Assembly: GCF_021555175.1 (NCBI RefSeq)
Contig: NZ_JAKGRW010000022.1
Coordinates: forward strand, 1-34,158
Source: Nocardioides alcanivorans
GTDB taxonomy: Bacteria > Actinomycetota > Actinomycetes > Propionibacteriales > Nocardioidaceae
Direction of reading: 5' to 3'
DNA length: 34,158 bases
This document shows positions 1-10,100 of this stretch, piece after piece (within the stretch, counting starts at the first letter, position 1; every line of letters starts with the position of its first letter). The notes under the pieces were generated by a model. The model ran no database searches, was not told where the DNA came from, and saw only the letters and a list, made by a program, of their open reading frames with translations. A program made the position numbers and the translations under genes.

Positions 1-885
1 CCCAGCGGTGCTGCGCCGGCCTCACCACGGAGGGTGGCGCGCACCTGTTCCACCGACAGCTGCCGGCCCAGTTCGGTACGGGCGCGCAGTCGCAGCAAAT
101 GCAGGGCCACCACGTCGGCCGCCCCGCACTGGGGCCGTCACCTGTTCGTCGGTCACCACCGTCTCGCGCACTGCCCAGATCGAGCCGAGCCATGTGTCGC
201 CGGCGCGCACCGGCACCACCAGGCGCGGGCGCACCCATGTTCCCGCCGTCTCGCCGGCGAACCCCTCCACCAGGAACGGTTCGTCCGAGGTGGCCAGCCG
301 TCGGAAGACGCCGTGCAGCCGGAAGTGTTCCCGTACCTCGCGGGGCACCCGCCGCCCGATGATGGTGGAGACCCGCGCCGGGTCGGTGTCGTCCTGCCTC
401 CCGGAGTAGGCGAGCACCCGTGAGTGCGCGTCCTCGATCGTCACGGGGGCGTCGATGACCTCCGCGATCTGCTCGGCCAGGGCAAAGAGCTCATCGAGGC
501 TGCCTCCTCCTGAGCCGGCCGGCCGGCGGGCCTGGTCGACCGCGGTCTGCAGCAATCCCCACACCAACGACCACGAGACGCCGTCGGCCAACGCAGCCAG
601 GGTCAGCGAAAGCCGAGTGCAGGCGGCCGTCAGGTCAGCGGTGAGCGCGCTCCGGCGTACGACGAGCCCAGCGGCGGGTGGCCCGCTGGCGTCGGCCATC
701 GCCATGAGCCGGGTGGCCAGATCGGGAAGGGCGCCGGTCGCCAGGAGCAGGTCGCCGGGATGGGCCGTTGCCTCGAGGTCGGAGTCGGCGAACTCCAGTC
801 CGGTCACCTGGCGCTCGGCGCCGACGTGCACGACTCGGAGCAGGTGTTGGGGCAGGGCATGGGTGAGATCGACCGCGGTCAGCAT
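1..885 (-). CDS. PucR-family transcriptional regulator, 3' part off the window, frameshifted
   Basis: The N-terminal part of a PucR-type regulator. Residues ~1-110 resemble the PucR N-terminal domain (MLTAVDLTHALPQ..., then LLLATG and LVVRRS), followed by a GAF-like segment (APVTIEDAHSRVLAYSG; RLVVPVRAGDTWLGSIWAV). The C-terminal helix-turn-helix expected in this family would lie beyond position 1. The reading frame breaks near 125-140: after VTDEQVTA the sensible continuation (AADVVALHLLRLRARTELG) is in another frame and stays open to the edge. Unlike the other breaks in this window, this one needs two missing bases or one extra base. The gene diverges from the DadA-like dehydrogenase, so it probably regulates it; that is inference from position. 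The effector is unknown. Confidence 0.8.
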
Positions 886-950
886 CCCTCATCGTGGGCC
901 TGTGCCATTCCACAGTCAACAGGGGTGTGCACCTGTGTCATTGCCCGAGG

Positions 951-974
951 CATGACCGGTGCGCATCGGTCATG
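951..974. promoter_or_regulatory. 8-bp inverted repeat in the PucR/DadA intergenic region
   Basis: CATGACCG (951-958) and its exact reverse complement CGGTCATG (967-974) are separated by 8 bases. The site lies about 33 bases before the dehydrogenase start and 66 bases before the regulator start, where an operator for the divergent PucR-type protein would be expected. No binding site is known to me for this regulator, so the role is inferred from symmetry and position only. Confidence 0.45.
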
Positions 975-1006
975 CTCGGAAGCAGGAACGTGAGAGGGAG
1001 GACGCA

Positions 1007-2248
1007 ATGTCAGCACCCCAGGACGTGGCGGTCGTCGGGGCCGGGATGGTCGGTCTCGCGACGGCATGGTTCCTCAACGAACGTGGCGTCAACGTGACGG
1101 TCTACGAACGTGACCAGGTCGCGGCCGGGTCCTCGTGGGGAAATGCGGGGTGGCTCACGCCGGGGATCGCGACACCGTTGCCCGAACCGGCGGTGCTCCG
1201 CTATGGGATCCGCGCCCTGCTGAGCCCCTCGTCACCGGTCTACGTGCCGCCGGCAGCCGATCTCAGGCTGGCCCGCTTCCTGGCCGGTTTCGCACGACAC
1301 AGCACGGCCAGGCACTGGTCCCGGGCGATGCATGCGCTGATCCCGCTCAACGCGCGCTCCCTGGGCGCCTTCGACGAGCTCGCGGAGGGTGGTGTCGAGG
1401 CGGTGACGCGTGCAGCGGACCAGTTCCTGGCGGCCTATCGGACCTCCGAGGAGCGCACGGTGCTGCTCGAGGAGTTGGAGCTCATCCACCGCGCCGGGCA
1501 GGACATCGCCTTCGACCTTGTCACCGGGGACGAGGCACGCGGGATCGCTCCGCTGCTCTCGGGCGAGATCGGCGCCGCGATCCGGTTGCGTGGTCAGCGC
1601 TTCATCAACCCCGGCGAGTTCGTCAACGCGCTCGCCGACGCAGTGCGCAAGCGGGGAGTCGAGCTCCACGAGAGCGCCAACGTGACCGGCATTCGTCCGG
1701 AGGGTGACGGCGTCGTGGTCGTCACCGACGGACGTCCGACCCACCACGACCGGGTGGTGTTGGCGACCGGTGCCTGGTTGGGCGAGCTGGGACGACAGTT
1801 CGGCATCCGCCTCGTCGTGCAGGCAGGGCGTGGCTACAGCTTCAGCGTCCCTGTCGACGACGTGCCCGAGGGGCCGGTCTACTTCCCCCAGGAGCGGGTC
1901 GCCTGCACGCCTCTCGGCGACCGCCTACGGATCGCCGGGATGATGGAGTTCCGTGCCCCCGAGGCGCCGCTCGACCAGCGACGGATCCGTGCCATCGTCG
2001 ACGCCGCACGACCGTTGCTCTCCGGCGTCGACCTCGACGACCGGCAGGACGAGTGGGTCGGCTCCCGACCGGTGACTCGCGACGGGTTGCCCCTCGTCGG
2101 ACGCACCGACGCTCCCGGGGTGTACGCCGCGGGCGGGCACGGCATGTGGGGCATCACGCTCGGGCCGATCACCGGCAAGTTGCTGGCCGATGCCATCGTG
2201 GACGGCCGGGACCCCTCGGAACTGGCGCCGTTGCGCCCGACCCGGTGA
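1007..2248 (+). CDS. FAD-dependent D-amino-acid dehydrogenase (DadA-like)
   Basis: A 413-residue flavoprotein of the DAO/DadA superfamily, which oxidises amino acids or related amines to oxo acids and passes electrons to a carrier. The N-terminus carries the dinucleotide-binding motif VVGAGMVGLATAWFLNERG followed by an acidic end of the second strand (VYERD). GNAGWLTPGIATPL is typical of the DadA group. The C-terminal FAD motif is seen in RPVTRDGLPLVGRT and GVYAAGGHGMWGITLGP. I chose ATG 1007 because GAGGGAGGA precedes it by a few bases; the frame stays open upstream to a GTG at 959, which lies in the inverted repeat. The substrate cannot be read from sequence. The gene is intact, and the divergent PucR-type gene is its likely regulator. 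Confidence 0.88.
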   Translation: MSAPQDVAVVGAGMVGLATAWFLNERGVNVTVYERDQVAAGSSWGNAGWLTPGIATPLPEPAVLRYGIRALLSPSSPVYVPPAADLRLARFLAGFARHSTARHWSRAMHALIPLNARSLGAFDELAEGGVEAVTRAADQFLAAYRTSEERTVLLEELELIHRAGQDIAFDLVTGDEARGIAPLLSGEIGAAIRLRGQRFINPGEFVNALADAVRKRGVELHESANVTGIRPEGDGVVVVTDGRPTHHDRVVLATGAWLGELGRQFGIRLVVQAGRGYSFSVPVDDVPEGPVYFPQERVACTPLGDRLRIAGMMEFRAPEAPLDQRRIRAIVDAARPLLSGVDLDDRQDEWVGSRPVTRDGLPLVGRTDAPGVYAAGGHGMWGITLGPITGKLLADAIVDGRDPSELAPLRPTR

Positions 2249-2268
2249 GGCGCCGTACCGCTCAGGAC

Positions 2269-2490
2269 TCAGCTGGTCCGGCGCCGGCCGAAGGCGAGAT
2301 AGCCCAGCGGGCCGAAGGGCTGGACGGCGCTGGCCGCGCGCCACAGCAGCTTGGGGCCACGGACCTGGGCGGAGTCGCGGCGCTTGAGGTCGCGCAGCAC
2401 CCAGGCGGTCAACGCAACCTCCGCGACAGCAACCGCAACGACCGCCTTCTGCTGGGTGGGTGACAGGTCCGACCAGTTCTTCTTCGCCAT
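2269..2490 (-). CDS. Small membrane protein with PLDc_N-like domain
   Basis: A 73-residue protein starting MAKKNWSDLSPTQQKAV. One hydrophobic segment (AVVAVAVAEVALTAWVL, residues ~14-30) is followed by a basic stretch (RDLKRRD) and a second weakly hydrophobic segment ending in FGPLGYLAFGRRR. That end resembles the short PLDc_N (phospholipase D/nuclease N-terminal) module, which in many actinobacterial proteins occurs alone as a small two-helix membrane protein. No catalytic residues are present, so no enzyme function is claimed. The start at 2490 fits a leaderless layout: TACCTT (reverse strand) ends exactly six bases before the ATG. It is convergent with the dehydrogenase gene, with only 20 bases between their stops. 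Confidence 0.7.
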   Translation of the reverse strand: MAKKNWSDLSPTQQKAVVAVAVAEVALTAWVLRDLKRRDSAQVRGPKLLWRAASAVQPFGPLGYLAFGRRRTS

Positions 2491-2496
2491 GGCGCA

Positions 2497-2502
2497 AAGG
2501 TA
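2497..2502 (-). promoter_or_regulatory. Candidate -10 box for a leaderless transcript of the PLDc_N-like gene
   Basis: Reverse-strand TACCTT matches the actinobacterial TANNNT pattern and ends six bases before the ATG at 2490. There is no clear ribosome binding site. I see no good -35 hexamer. Confidence 0.4.
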
Positions 2503-2614
2503 GCGATGGGGTGGTCGGCTCCGCGCCGCGGTCACCGATCCGTGGGGGTCTCGGGGGCCGCGCCGGTCTCTCGGGCGGTCGGCGTTCGTCGTCGGACCCG
2601 GTAGGACGCGCTCG

Positions 2615-3545
2615 TCAGCCGCCGATGCCGACGGGGACGTCGCCGACGATCGAGATGCGCTCCATCACGCGACGCTGGGGAAGTAGTCGCTGGCGGCGTA
2701 GTGCTGGCAGGCGCGGTTGTCCCACATCGCGATGGTGTTGGGCTGCCAGCGCAGTCGCACCTGGAACTCCGGACGCATCATGTGGCGGTAGAGCGTCGTC
2801 AGGATCTGGTTGGACTCCGCCTCGTCGAGCCCGACGATGCGCTGGGTGAAGATCGTGTTGACGAAGAGCACCCGGCGGCCGGTCTCAGGGATCACACGCA
2901 CCACCGGGTGCTGCACGGCAGGAAAGCTCGGGCGCAGCTGCGCGACGACGTCCTTGTCCATCCCGGCGCCGAAGCTGTTGATCCAGTCGTGCTCGGCCAC
3001 CAGCGGGTCGATCCGCTCCTTGAGGTCGTCGGGCAGCAGGTCGTAGGCGCCCCCGCGTCCGCCCACAGGGTGTCGCCGCCGACGGGCGGGATCTCGACCG
3101 CGCGCAGCACCGCCGCGTACGACGGCGTGGTGTGCCAGGTGACGTCGTTGTGCCAGTTGTTCTCGACTCCGGCCGTGTCCATGTCCTTGGCCAGGGTCGC
3201 GACATCGACATCGCTCTGCCCGGGCTGGGTGTACTTGAAGAAGGGGTGCTGTTCGAGCTCGCCCCACAACTCGGCGAACGCCCGGTGTTCGGAGCGATCG
3301 ATGTCCTGGTCGCGGAAGACCAGCAGCTTCCACTCCAGCAGGGCTCGCCGCAGCTCCTCGAGCACCTCCGGGCCGATCTCGCCACTGAGGCGGACCCCGG
3401 AGACCTCGGCTCCGATCGTCGGCGTCATCGGGCTGACGCGCAGGTGTTCGAACGGCTTGGACTCGAAGGCCTCAGGGACCCGTTCGGCCACGAGGGGGCC
3501 GAACGCAGACAGCGGGTCGGTGGGCGTCGCAAACATGAAGGCCAT
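2615..3545 (-). CDS. TauD/TfdA-family Fe(II)/2-oxoglutarate dioxygenase, two frameshifts
   Basis: A non-heme iron dioxygenase that couples 2-oxoglutarate decarboxylation to hydroxylation of a substrate; taurine, alkyl sulfates and aryloxyacetates are family substrates. The iron-binding H-x-D is in NNWHNDVTWH (H132, D134) and the distal His in NRACQHYAASDYF. The frame breaks twice. Near 3050-3054, adding one base to the CCCCC run restores TLWADAGGAYDLL. Near 2677-2680, adding one to the GGGG run changes DYFPSVA-stop to DYFPQRRVMERISIVGDVP and moves the stop to 2615. That restored tail supplies the arginine expected to bind the 2-oxoglutarate carboxylate. Restored length is 310 aa, normal for the family. 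ATG 3545 has AGGAG just upstream and lies 9 bases after the TetR gene, so the two form an operon. The substrate is unknown. Confidence 0.87.
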
Positions 3546-3554
3546 GGGATCTCC

Positions 3555-4163
3555 TCAGGTGGATGGTGCGTCGAGCACCGCGGTCGCGATGCGGATCAGG
3601 TCATCGATGACGAAGTCGAGGTCGGGCGACTCGGCGCTCTCGCGGTGTCCCTCCCAGGTGGCCAGGGTGGCGACGCAGAGCATCACCAACGAGCCGAAGC
3701 GCATCTCTGCCCAGGGCGTCGGCAAGGGAGTGCTCTGGCAGAACCTCGTGCGCAGGTCGCGGAGGCTCTCGGCACGCACGTGCTCCAGGACCCTCGTCGA
3801 CTGGATCGGGTCCGACAGTGTCTGCATCAGGAACCGTGCGAAGCGGCTGCCCGGCCGTCCCAGTGTCTGTGCGGCCAGCGGCCGCACGAAGATCGCAGCC
3901 ACGTCGCCGTGGGTCAGGGCGACGCCGGCGCTCGCGTCCAACAGTTCCCTGCGATGGTCGTCGACGGGTGCCATGTGTGCCTCGAGGACAGCGTCGAGCA
4001 GGCCCTCGCGTGATCCGAAGTGGTAGCGCGCCGCCGATTTGTTGGCCTGTCCCGCGCGCAGCTGGACCTCGCTGAATGTTGTTGCCCCCCAGCCTCGCTC
4101 GACCGCGATCTCCTCCGCCGCCCGGATCATCGCGCTTCGGGCCGCTGCGCTGGGTGCTGACAT
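3555..4163 (-). CDS. TetR/AcrR-family transcriptional regulator
   Basis: A 202-residue one-domain repressor. Residues ~10-55 form the TetR DNA-binding domain (MIRAAEEIAVERGWGATTFSEVQLRAGQANKSAARYHFGS...). The sequence NKSAARYHFGSREGLLDAVL is the usual recognition helix and following segment. The remainder is an all-helical ligand domain without recognisable specificity. It is the first gene of an operon with the TauD-type dioxygenase, whose start lies 9 bases downstream, so it probably controls that enzyme and itself. A palindrome overlaps its promoter (4170-4199). The start at 4163 lies six bases after the -10 box, suggesting a leaderless mRNA. The gene is intact. Confidence 0.9.
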   Translation of the reverse strand: MSAPSAAARSAMIRAAEEIAVERGWGATTFSEVQLRAGQANKSAARYHFGSREGLLDAVLEAHMAPVDDHRRELLDASAGVALTHGDVAAIFVRPLAAQTLGRPGSRFARFLMQTLSDPIQSTRVLEHVRAESLRDLRTRFCQSTPLPTPWAEMRFGSLVMLCVATLATWEGHRESAESPDLDFVIDDLIRIATAVLDAPST

Positions 4164-4169
4164 GTCTCG

Positions 4170-4199
4170 ATTTAAGGCTTAGTCCTTAAAATTTGTCAA
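4170..4199 (-). promoter_or_regulatory. TetR-operon promoter with embedded 7-bp palindromic operator
   Basis: On the reverse strand TTGACA (4199-4194) is followed after 18 bases by TTAAAT (4175-4170), a good sigma-70-type promoter whose -10 ends six bases before the TetR ATG. Within it lies TTTAAGG (4171-4177), six bases, then CCTTAAA (4184-4190), an exact inverted repeat covering the -10 and spacer. This is the arrangement expected for an autorepressor. The local AT richness stands out in this GC-rich region. Binding by the adjacent TetR protein is inferred. Confidence 0.7.
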
Positions 4200-4323
4200 G
4201 GCCTCGGTCCCAGGCCGCCTCGCCCGGGCCCGCGTCACCGCCGTTCCGGGGTGCTGCCAGATGCGCGAGCGTGGTTGTATCGTCCGAGTGCAAGTCGGCA
4301 CAAATAGGGTCAAGGTGCTGTTG

Positions 4324-7020
4324 ATGTTGGTGGATGGGAGCTCCACAGACGTGCTCGACGGTGGAACTCCGTCGTACGCGCTGCGTCCCCTCCGCCTGCC
4401 TTCGGCACGATCGAACGGCCGCGGATGCGCTCGCTCCTGGATGCGGCGACTGGGGTGTCGCGGATCGTCCAGGTGGTCGCCCCGGCCGGTTACGGCAAGA
4501 CGAGTGCGCTGGCCGAGTGGGCGCGGCGTCAGTCCATTCCCGTCGGCTGGGTGAGCATGAGCCCGTTGATGGTGGCGCCGCAGCGACTCTTCGGTGCACT
4601 GCGCGCGGCACTGGCCGAGAGCGACGTCACCGGCGCGGAGGTGATCCGGGCCCTGAGCGGGGCGCAGCCCTACAGCAATGCCGATCGCCTCGCGATCCAT
4701 GCGGCCATAGCAGGGGTGCAGGACGAGGTTGCCCTCGTCCTCGACGACGCGCACCTGGTGCCTGACGTGTTGGCCGACGGCATGCTGTCGCTGCTGGTGC
4801 GGCACGGGCCTCCCAACCTGCGCCTGCTCATTGCCGCTCGGACGCCGCTGAGTGGCCTCGCTCGCGCCATCCTGCACGGTGAATGCACGGTGATCGGACC
4901 CGACGAGCTGGCCTTCGATGAGCCGGAGGTGCGTGAGGCGCTGACCCTCCTCGCAGGGCCGAAGTCGGGCGACGGTGCCGCTGCACTCCTCGCCAGGACG
5001 GGGGATGGCCGGGCGGGGTACGCCTGGCCATCGTGTCTGCCCGACCTCATGCGGTGCCTCGGGACCGGAGTGGGCCGCGGGAGCATGCCCTCGTCGGTGC
5101 GCCGTCGGGCGCAGCCTTCTCTCCCGAGCGCCTCGAGCTCCTGATGGACTACATCGAGGCCGAGACGCTCGCCCCGCTGTCACGCCCGTTGCGGGACTTC
5201 GTCCTGGAGGCGACGGTGCTCGCCGAGTTGTCGGCAGACGTCGCCGCGCAGGTGACGGGGCGCGACGATGCGGGCGACCTCCTGGAGGAGGTCTTGACCT
5301 CGGGCCTGTTCCTCGAGCGACTTCCCGGCGAGGACGGCACCCCGAGATATCGCTGGCACCGGCTCTTCGCGCAGGCTTGCCAAGGAGTCCTCGCCAGGAT
5401 CGAGCCGGAGCGGAAGTCCCGGCTGCACCGGAGGGCGGGAGACGTGTTGCGGCACTCCTCGCCGGCCGACGCCGTGCGCCACCACGTCGCCGCGGGCGAA
5501 CCGAGGCGGGCACTCGACGTACTCTCCAGGATCTGGCCGGCCCTCGTCGTGCGTGGCGATGCGCCGACCGTCAAGCACCTGATCGCTCTGTTGCCCGCGG
5601 ACGTGCAGGACGAGCCGGTGGTGTTGCTGATCGATGCATGCACCAGTCGCCTGCTCGGTGACACGTCGGGGGCGCAACGGTTGCGGAGTCAGGCGAAGGG
5701 CGTGCTCGGGGCCGCGCGCCGCCGGAGCTCGGACGCCGAACGGGCGGCATCGGTCGTCGCAGACCTGGTGGTCGAGGACGACCCCGACGGGCTCCTGACG
5801 GTCTGTGACGCGGCAGCGGAGTTCCTCGACGGCGACGTGAGTCTGCGGGCCTTCGACCCGCCGGCACGGCATGCGGTGGTCTTCATGCTCGGCTGGACCG
5901 AGTTGCGGGTACGCCGCCGGCCGCGTCGGGCACGTGCGGCCCTGATCACCGCTGCCGGGGCGGCACAGTCGACGGGCGATCGCGGTCTGGTCTTCCTCTC
6001 CCGGGCCGCGCTCGGTCTGGCAGCTGCCTTTGCTGGCGAGTTCATCGAGGCCGAGGAGCACCTGCGGGCGTTGGAGGGGTGACCTCCGGGTCGGGACAGC
6101 GCCACGACGGCGGCATCCCGTCCTTCGCCGCAGCGATCCTTGCCCACTGGCAGGGGATGCCGCGCGAGGCCTGGGAGCATTTCACCGATGTCGGACAGGC
6201 AGGTGGCCGCGACGCCGCCTACGTGGCCTTGGCGCGAGCGCTCCAGGTCGCCCCGGCAGTCGCGAGTGGCGACTCCCGGCTGGTGGACGAGGCCGAGCGG
6301 GGGCTCCGACTGCTTCCCGAGGCCGCGGTGGGTGGGTTGCCCTTCGAGTGGTACCTCGTCGTCTCCCGCGCGCTGATCGCCTTGTCGCGTGGCGAGGTCG
6401 ACCAGGCAGTCGCGTTGATGGAGAAGGTCCCCTGCGACTGTGTGCTCCCATCCGTGAACTTCCACCGCTCGGTGGTCTGTCTGCGTGCAGGCCGGGATGC
6501 CGAGGCAGGGGCAGCCCTGCGCAGGTTGCGTCCGCTCGCGCAGCAGCCCAGCTATCTCCGGGTGGGAGCCCTGCTGGTCAATGCCGTGCTCCAGTCCCGT
6601 GCCGGCGCGGACGCGACGGCCCACCGGCTGCTCGAGAGCGCGTTGGCCGTCGCCGAACCCCACGGCATCATCCAGCCCTTCCTCGATGTCAACATCGACT
6701 CACGGCGGCTCCTGGTCCACCACGCCGCTCAGGGCACCCGCTACACGGGCTTCCTCGCTGCCCGGATCGCGGACTGGGAACAGTCGGACTCCTCGGGCCT
6801 CGGTCTCAGGCTGTCTCCTCGCGAACGGGAGGTCCTCGGCTACCTGCGTGGCACGATGTCGACGGTGGAGATCGCCGCTGCTCTCGGGATCTCGGTGAAC
6901 ACGCTGAAGACCCATCGGCGCCTGCTCTACCGCAAGCTCGGTGTCACCAGTCGCAAGGAAGCCGTGTCGTGGACCGGGCTGGGTCCCTCGCTCCGGGGCT
7001 CGGTTTCAGTCGAGGATTGA
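4324..7020 (+). CDS. MalT-like LuxR-family regulator with N-terminal STAND ATPase, three frameshifts
   Basis: A large ATP-dependent LuxR-type activator (about 899 aa after repair). Order: short N-terminus (LRPLRLPSGTIERPRMRSLL), P-loop APAGYGKTSALAEW near residue 53, Walker B VALVLDDAHLV, winged-helix/NB-ARC-like part, a long helical repeat region, and a C-terminal LuxR HTH at ~831-882 (LSPREREVLGYLRG; ALGISVNTLKTHRRLLYRKL). Three breaks each need one added base: near 4403 (restoring LPSGTIERP), in the GGGGG at 5000-5004 (TGGWPGGVRLAIVSARPHA) and in the GGGG at 6076-6079 (LEGVTSGSGQ). Start 4324 is uncertain because of the first break; GTG 4315 is in the same frame. Such proteins sense a small molecule or a protein and activate nearby genes. 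The giant surface-protein gene 86 bases downstream is the obvious target candidate. Confidence 0.85.
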
Positions 7021-7033
7021 TTGTGATGCACGT

Positions 7034-7056
7034 CACTCACCCTGGTGGGGTGAGTG
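7034..7056. promoter_or_regulatory. 9-bp perfect inverted repeat upstream of the giant surface-protein gene
   Basis: CACTCACCC (7034-7042) and GGGTGAGTG (7048-7056) are exact reverse complements around a 5-base centre. The site starts 14 bases after the LuxR-type stop codon. It has no T-run after it, so a terminator is less likely. Its centre (7045) lies 62 bases before the ATG at 7107, which appears to be leaderless; a class I activator site is commonly centred near -61.5. I infer it is the operator of the upstream regulator. Confidence 0.5.
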
Positions 7057-7093
7057 GAGGGTGACCCGAGGCGACCGAAAAAGTTGGATTGCA

Positions 7094-7099
7094 TACCTT
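7094..7099 (+). promoter_or_regulatory. Candidate -10 box of the giant surface-protein gene
   Basis: TACCTT fits TANNNT and ends seven bases before ATG 7107, with no Shine-Dalgarno sequence between. There is no recognisable -35 hexamer 16-19 bases upstream, consistent with a promoter that needs an activator. Confidence 0.45.
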
Positions 7100-7106
7100 T
7101 GACCCC

Positions 7107-10100
7107 ATGTCTTTCGGATTCGCCGCTTCGTCTGTTCCTCGGAGGCCGGGTGTTGCGCGACGCGCGATCCTCTCCGCCCTCGCCGCACTGCTGGTCGTCC
7201 TCGGACTGCCCCTGCTGAGCGTCACGAGCGCGCACGCTGCGCCGAACTCGCTGGAGATCGACAAGACCGTCGACAACGCGACGCCGTCGCCGGGGCAGAC
7301 CTTCACCTACACGATCCAGGTGCGCTGCTCCGAGGACGACTGTCTCGATGCACAGATCACGGACCAGTTCCCGGCCGAGCTGGACGGGTTCGAGATCCAG
7401 GACGTGAGCTTCAGCCCGAACGCCTCGAACGTGCCGCGGGTGGTCACCTGGAGCACCGGTGCCGACGAGCCGACCACGCTCGGTCCCGACACCCAGCTCA
7501 CCGTCGACCTCCAGCAGGTCACCGACAGTCCGGTGGGTGTGGGTCTGAAGGCCGGTCAGACCTATCGGATCCAGGTCAGCATCAAGGTGCCGGACGACTA
7601 CGGCCCGCCGGGGACGAGTCCCGAGATCATCAACACCGCGGCGGTGTCGGCGTCCAACGCCAACACCAAGACCGACAACGCGATCATCCAGATCGAGACC
7701 CCGATCGACATCGCCGTGGCCGTCGACAAGGCATGGACCCCGAACCGGCAGGACTTCGACCCGGGCGCGACCTCGACGATCGAGCTCGACGCGCGCAACA
7801 CCTCCAACGTGGCGGTCGACCAGATCGTCGTCCAGGAGCCGAAGACCGCTCCCGACGGTGCCTCCTCCTTGCAGGCGAGCAATCCCTTCACCATCACCGA
7901 CTTCACCGGGTTCAGCGGGACCTCCCTGCCTGCCGGGTGCACCGACGTGAAGGTCGACGCCTACGTGTTCGCCAACGGCACGTGGAGCTGGATCGAGGGA
8001 GACGCCGTCCCGGCGCCCACCCTGGCGCTGCCGAACGGCGTCGCGAACGGCGACGTGGGCGGCGTACGCATCACCTGCCTCGGCGAGATCGAGCAGGGCG
8101 AGAGCCTGTCGTTCGGCCTCGACCTCGAGCAGCGCGCCACCCACCGCAACGACGGTGGCGACCTGTCGCTCGACACCCACACCGTCGACAACATCGCGAC
8201 CGGCTCGGTCACGATGGACGACGACACTGTTGCCGACGACGGCAACGCGACCTACACCGTGGTGCCACTGATCCCCTCGGTGGAGGCGAGCAAGAACATC
8301 GCGCCCGGTCGGATCACCGCCGGCCAGTCGTCTGCCGCCACCATCAGCGCGACCAACGGCAACACCCCGGTCGTGTCGATGCACATCGAGGACCTCGACT
8401 TCTTCACCGCCGACGTGACCTTCGGGGGCTTCGACGGCCCGCTCACGTGGCCAGCTGCGGCCGACAGCGCCACGGTCACCTACCACCTGCTCGACGGCGG
8501 CACCGAGACGATCACCGTCAGCCAGGGCCAGGTGCCGGCGCCGCCCTCGGGTGACATCTCCGGCTTCGAGATCGACTGGACCGGCGCGATTCGTGCCAAC
8601 GAGACCGGGGAGCGGGCTTCACCATCGACACGTCGGAGGAGGCGACCGGCGGTGCTCCCGAGGTCGACCTGACGAACAGCATCGATGTCGGTGTCGAAGC
8701 CTCCAACGGGCTCCGAGAGACCGCCGAGGCAAGTGACGGACTCGAGATCGTCGACCCGAACCTCGAGGTGACACTGGAGAAGACGGTTCGTCCCTCCAAC
8801 GCGGTCAACCCCGGTCAGAGCGTCATCGCCTCGCTGGAGGCCAACGCCACGGCCATCGGTGACGGTGCGATCCTCGACGAGATCCTCGTGGAGGACGTCT
8901 GGGCCGGTGACTGTGGTGGCTTCTGGAACGCCTTCGACATCGCAGGTCTCGCTCCCACCCAGGTCCCGGCCGACACCACGCTGACCCTGCGGGTGCAGGA
9001 CACCGCGGGAAGCTGGCACGACGTGTCGACCTACGGCCCCGAGGGCGCCGCCACGGTCCACCAGATCAGCGCCTCCGACTTCGCTGCGGCACTCGCCGCC
9101 GCGGGCCTCTCCGCCGACGACGTCGTGGGTGTGCAGGTCGGCTTCACCGATCCCAGCGGCCTCCCTTCCGACACCACGGTCGTGCCCAACCTCGTCTTCG
9201 AGGCGCGCGGCGACCTGCGTGACCCGGACTGCGCGGCTCCGCCGCTCGACACCGAGGTCACCTACGTCAACACCGCGACGGCCGCCGCCGCTGGCGAGTC
9301 CGAGGGCGGCAAGCCGTTGGCCGCCGACGACGAGGACACCGCCCAAGGCATCGTCGAGATCCCGTCGACCGCTCCCGGTCCGATGGACATCGACAAGGCG
9401 TGGAACAAGGCGTCGGTCTTCGCCCAGTCGGGGGAACAGGCCAACACGTCGCTGCGATGGAACGTCGGCGAGGGCTTCTCGCCCGTGACGATCACCGACA
9501 TGTCCGACCCCGCGGGGGCCGGGTACGACGTCGCTGACGAGGTCTTCGACGCGTTCGACCTGTTTGCCGTCAACCTGATCCTCCCGAGCAGCGACCCCTA
9601 CTCCACGGGGTGGTTCCTCAAGTACGACACCGTGACGAAGGTGGAGCTCTTCAACGACGAGACCTCCACGTGGGAGGAGGTCACGGCCCCCGGTGGTTCG
9701 TGGATGACGGCCAACCGAGGCTTCAAGGGCCACGACCTCACGGCGCCCGAGCGGCGTACCACCATCGGGGTGCGAGTGACGCTGGAGGAGACCGCCGCCG
9801 ACACCGCCGCCCGTGAGGCGGCCCAGCAGCCCGGCGCCGGTTTCGACGCGTTCGCACCCAAGCCGGGCACCGGTGTCGGTTCGGGCAGCGCTGACCGGGT
9901 CTTCGACCTCACCTGGCAGGTGCGGGACAAGCTTCGCTCCGACGGTTCCTTCGTCGTCCAGGAGCAGACCTACAACACGGCCGACGAGAGCGTCGTCAAC
10001 AACACGGTCACCCTCACCGGTGACCCGATCGGCGGCGGTGCCTCGGTCACCGACCGCGACTCCGACACCATCTTGATCATCGACCCGGAGCCCCTGGTCG

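Noticed and set aside
34..993. Plus-strand open frames opposite the PucR-type gene
   Set aside because: They are Arg/Pro/Ser-rich shadows without ribosome sites or recognisable domains; the reverse strand carries the PucR-type protein.
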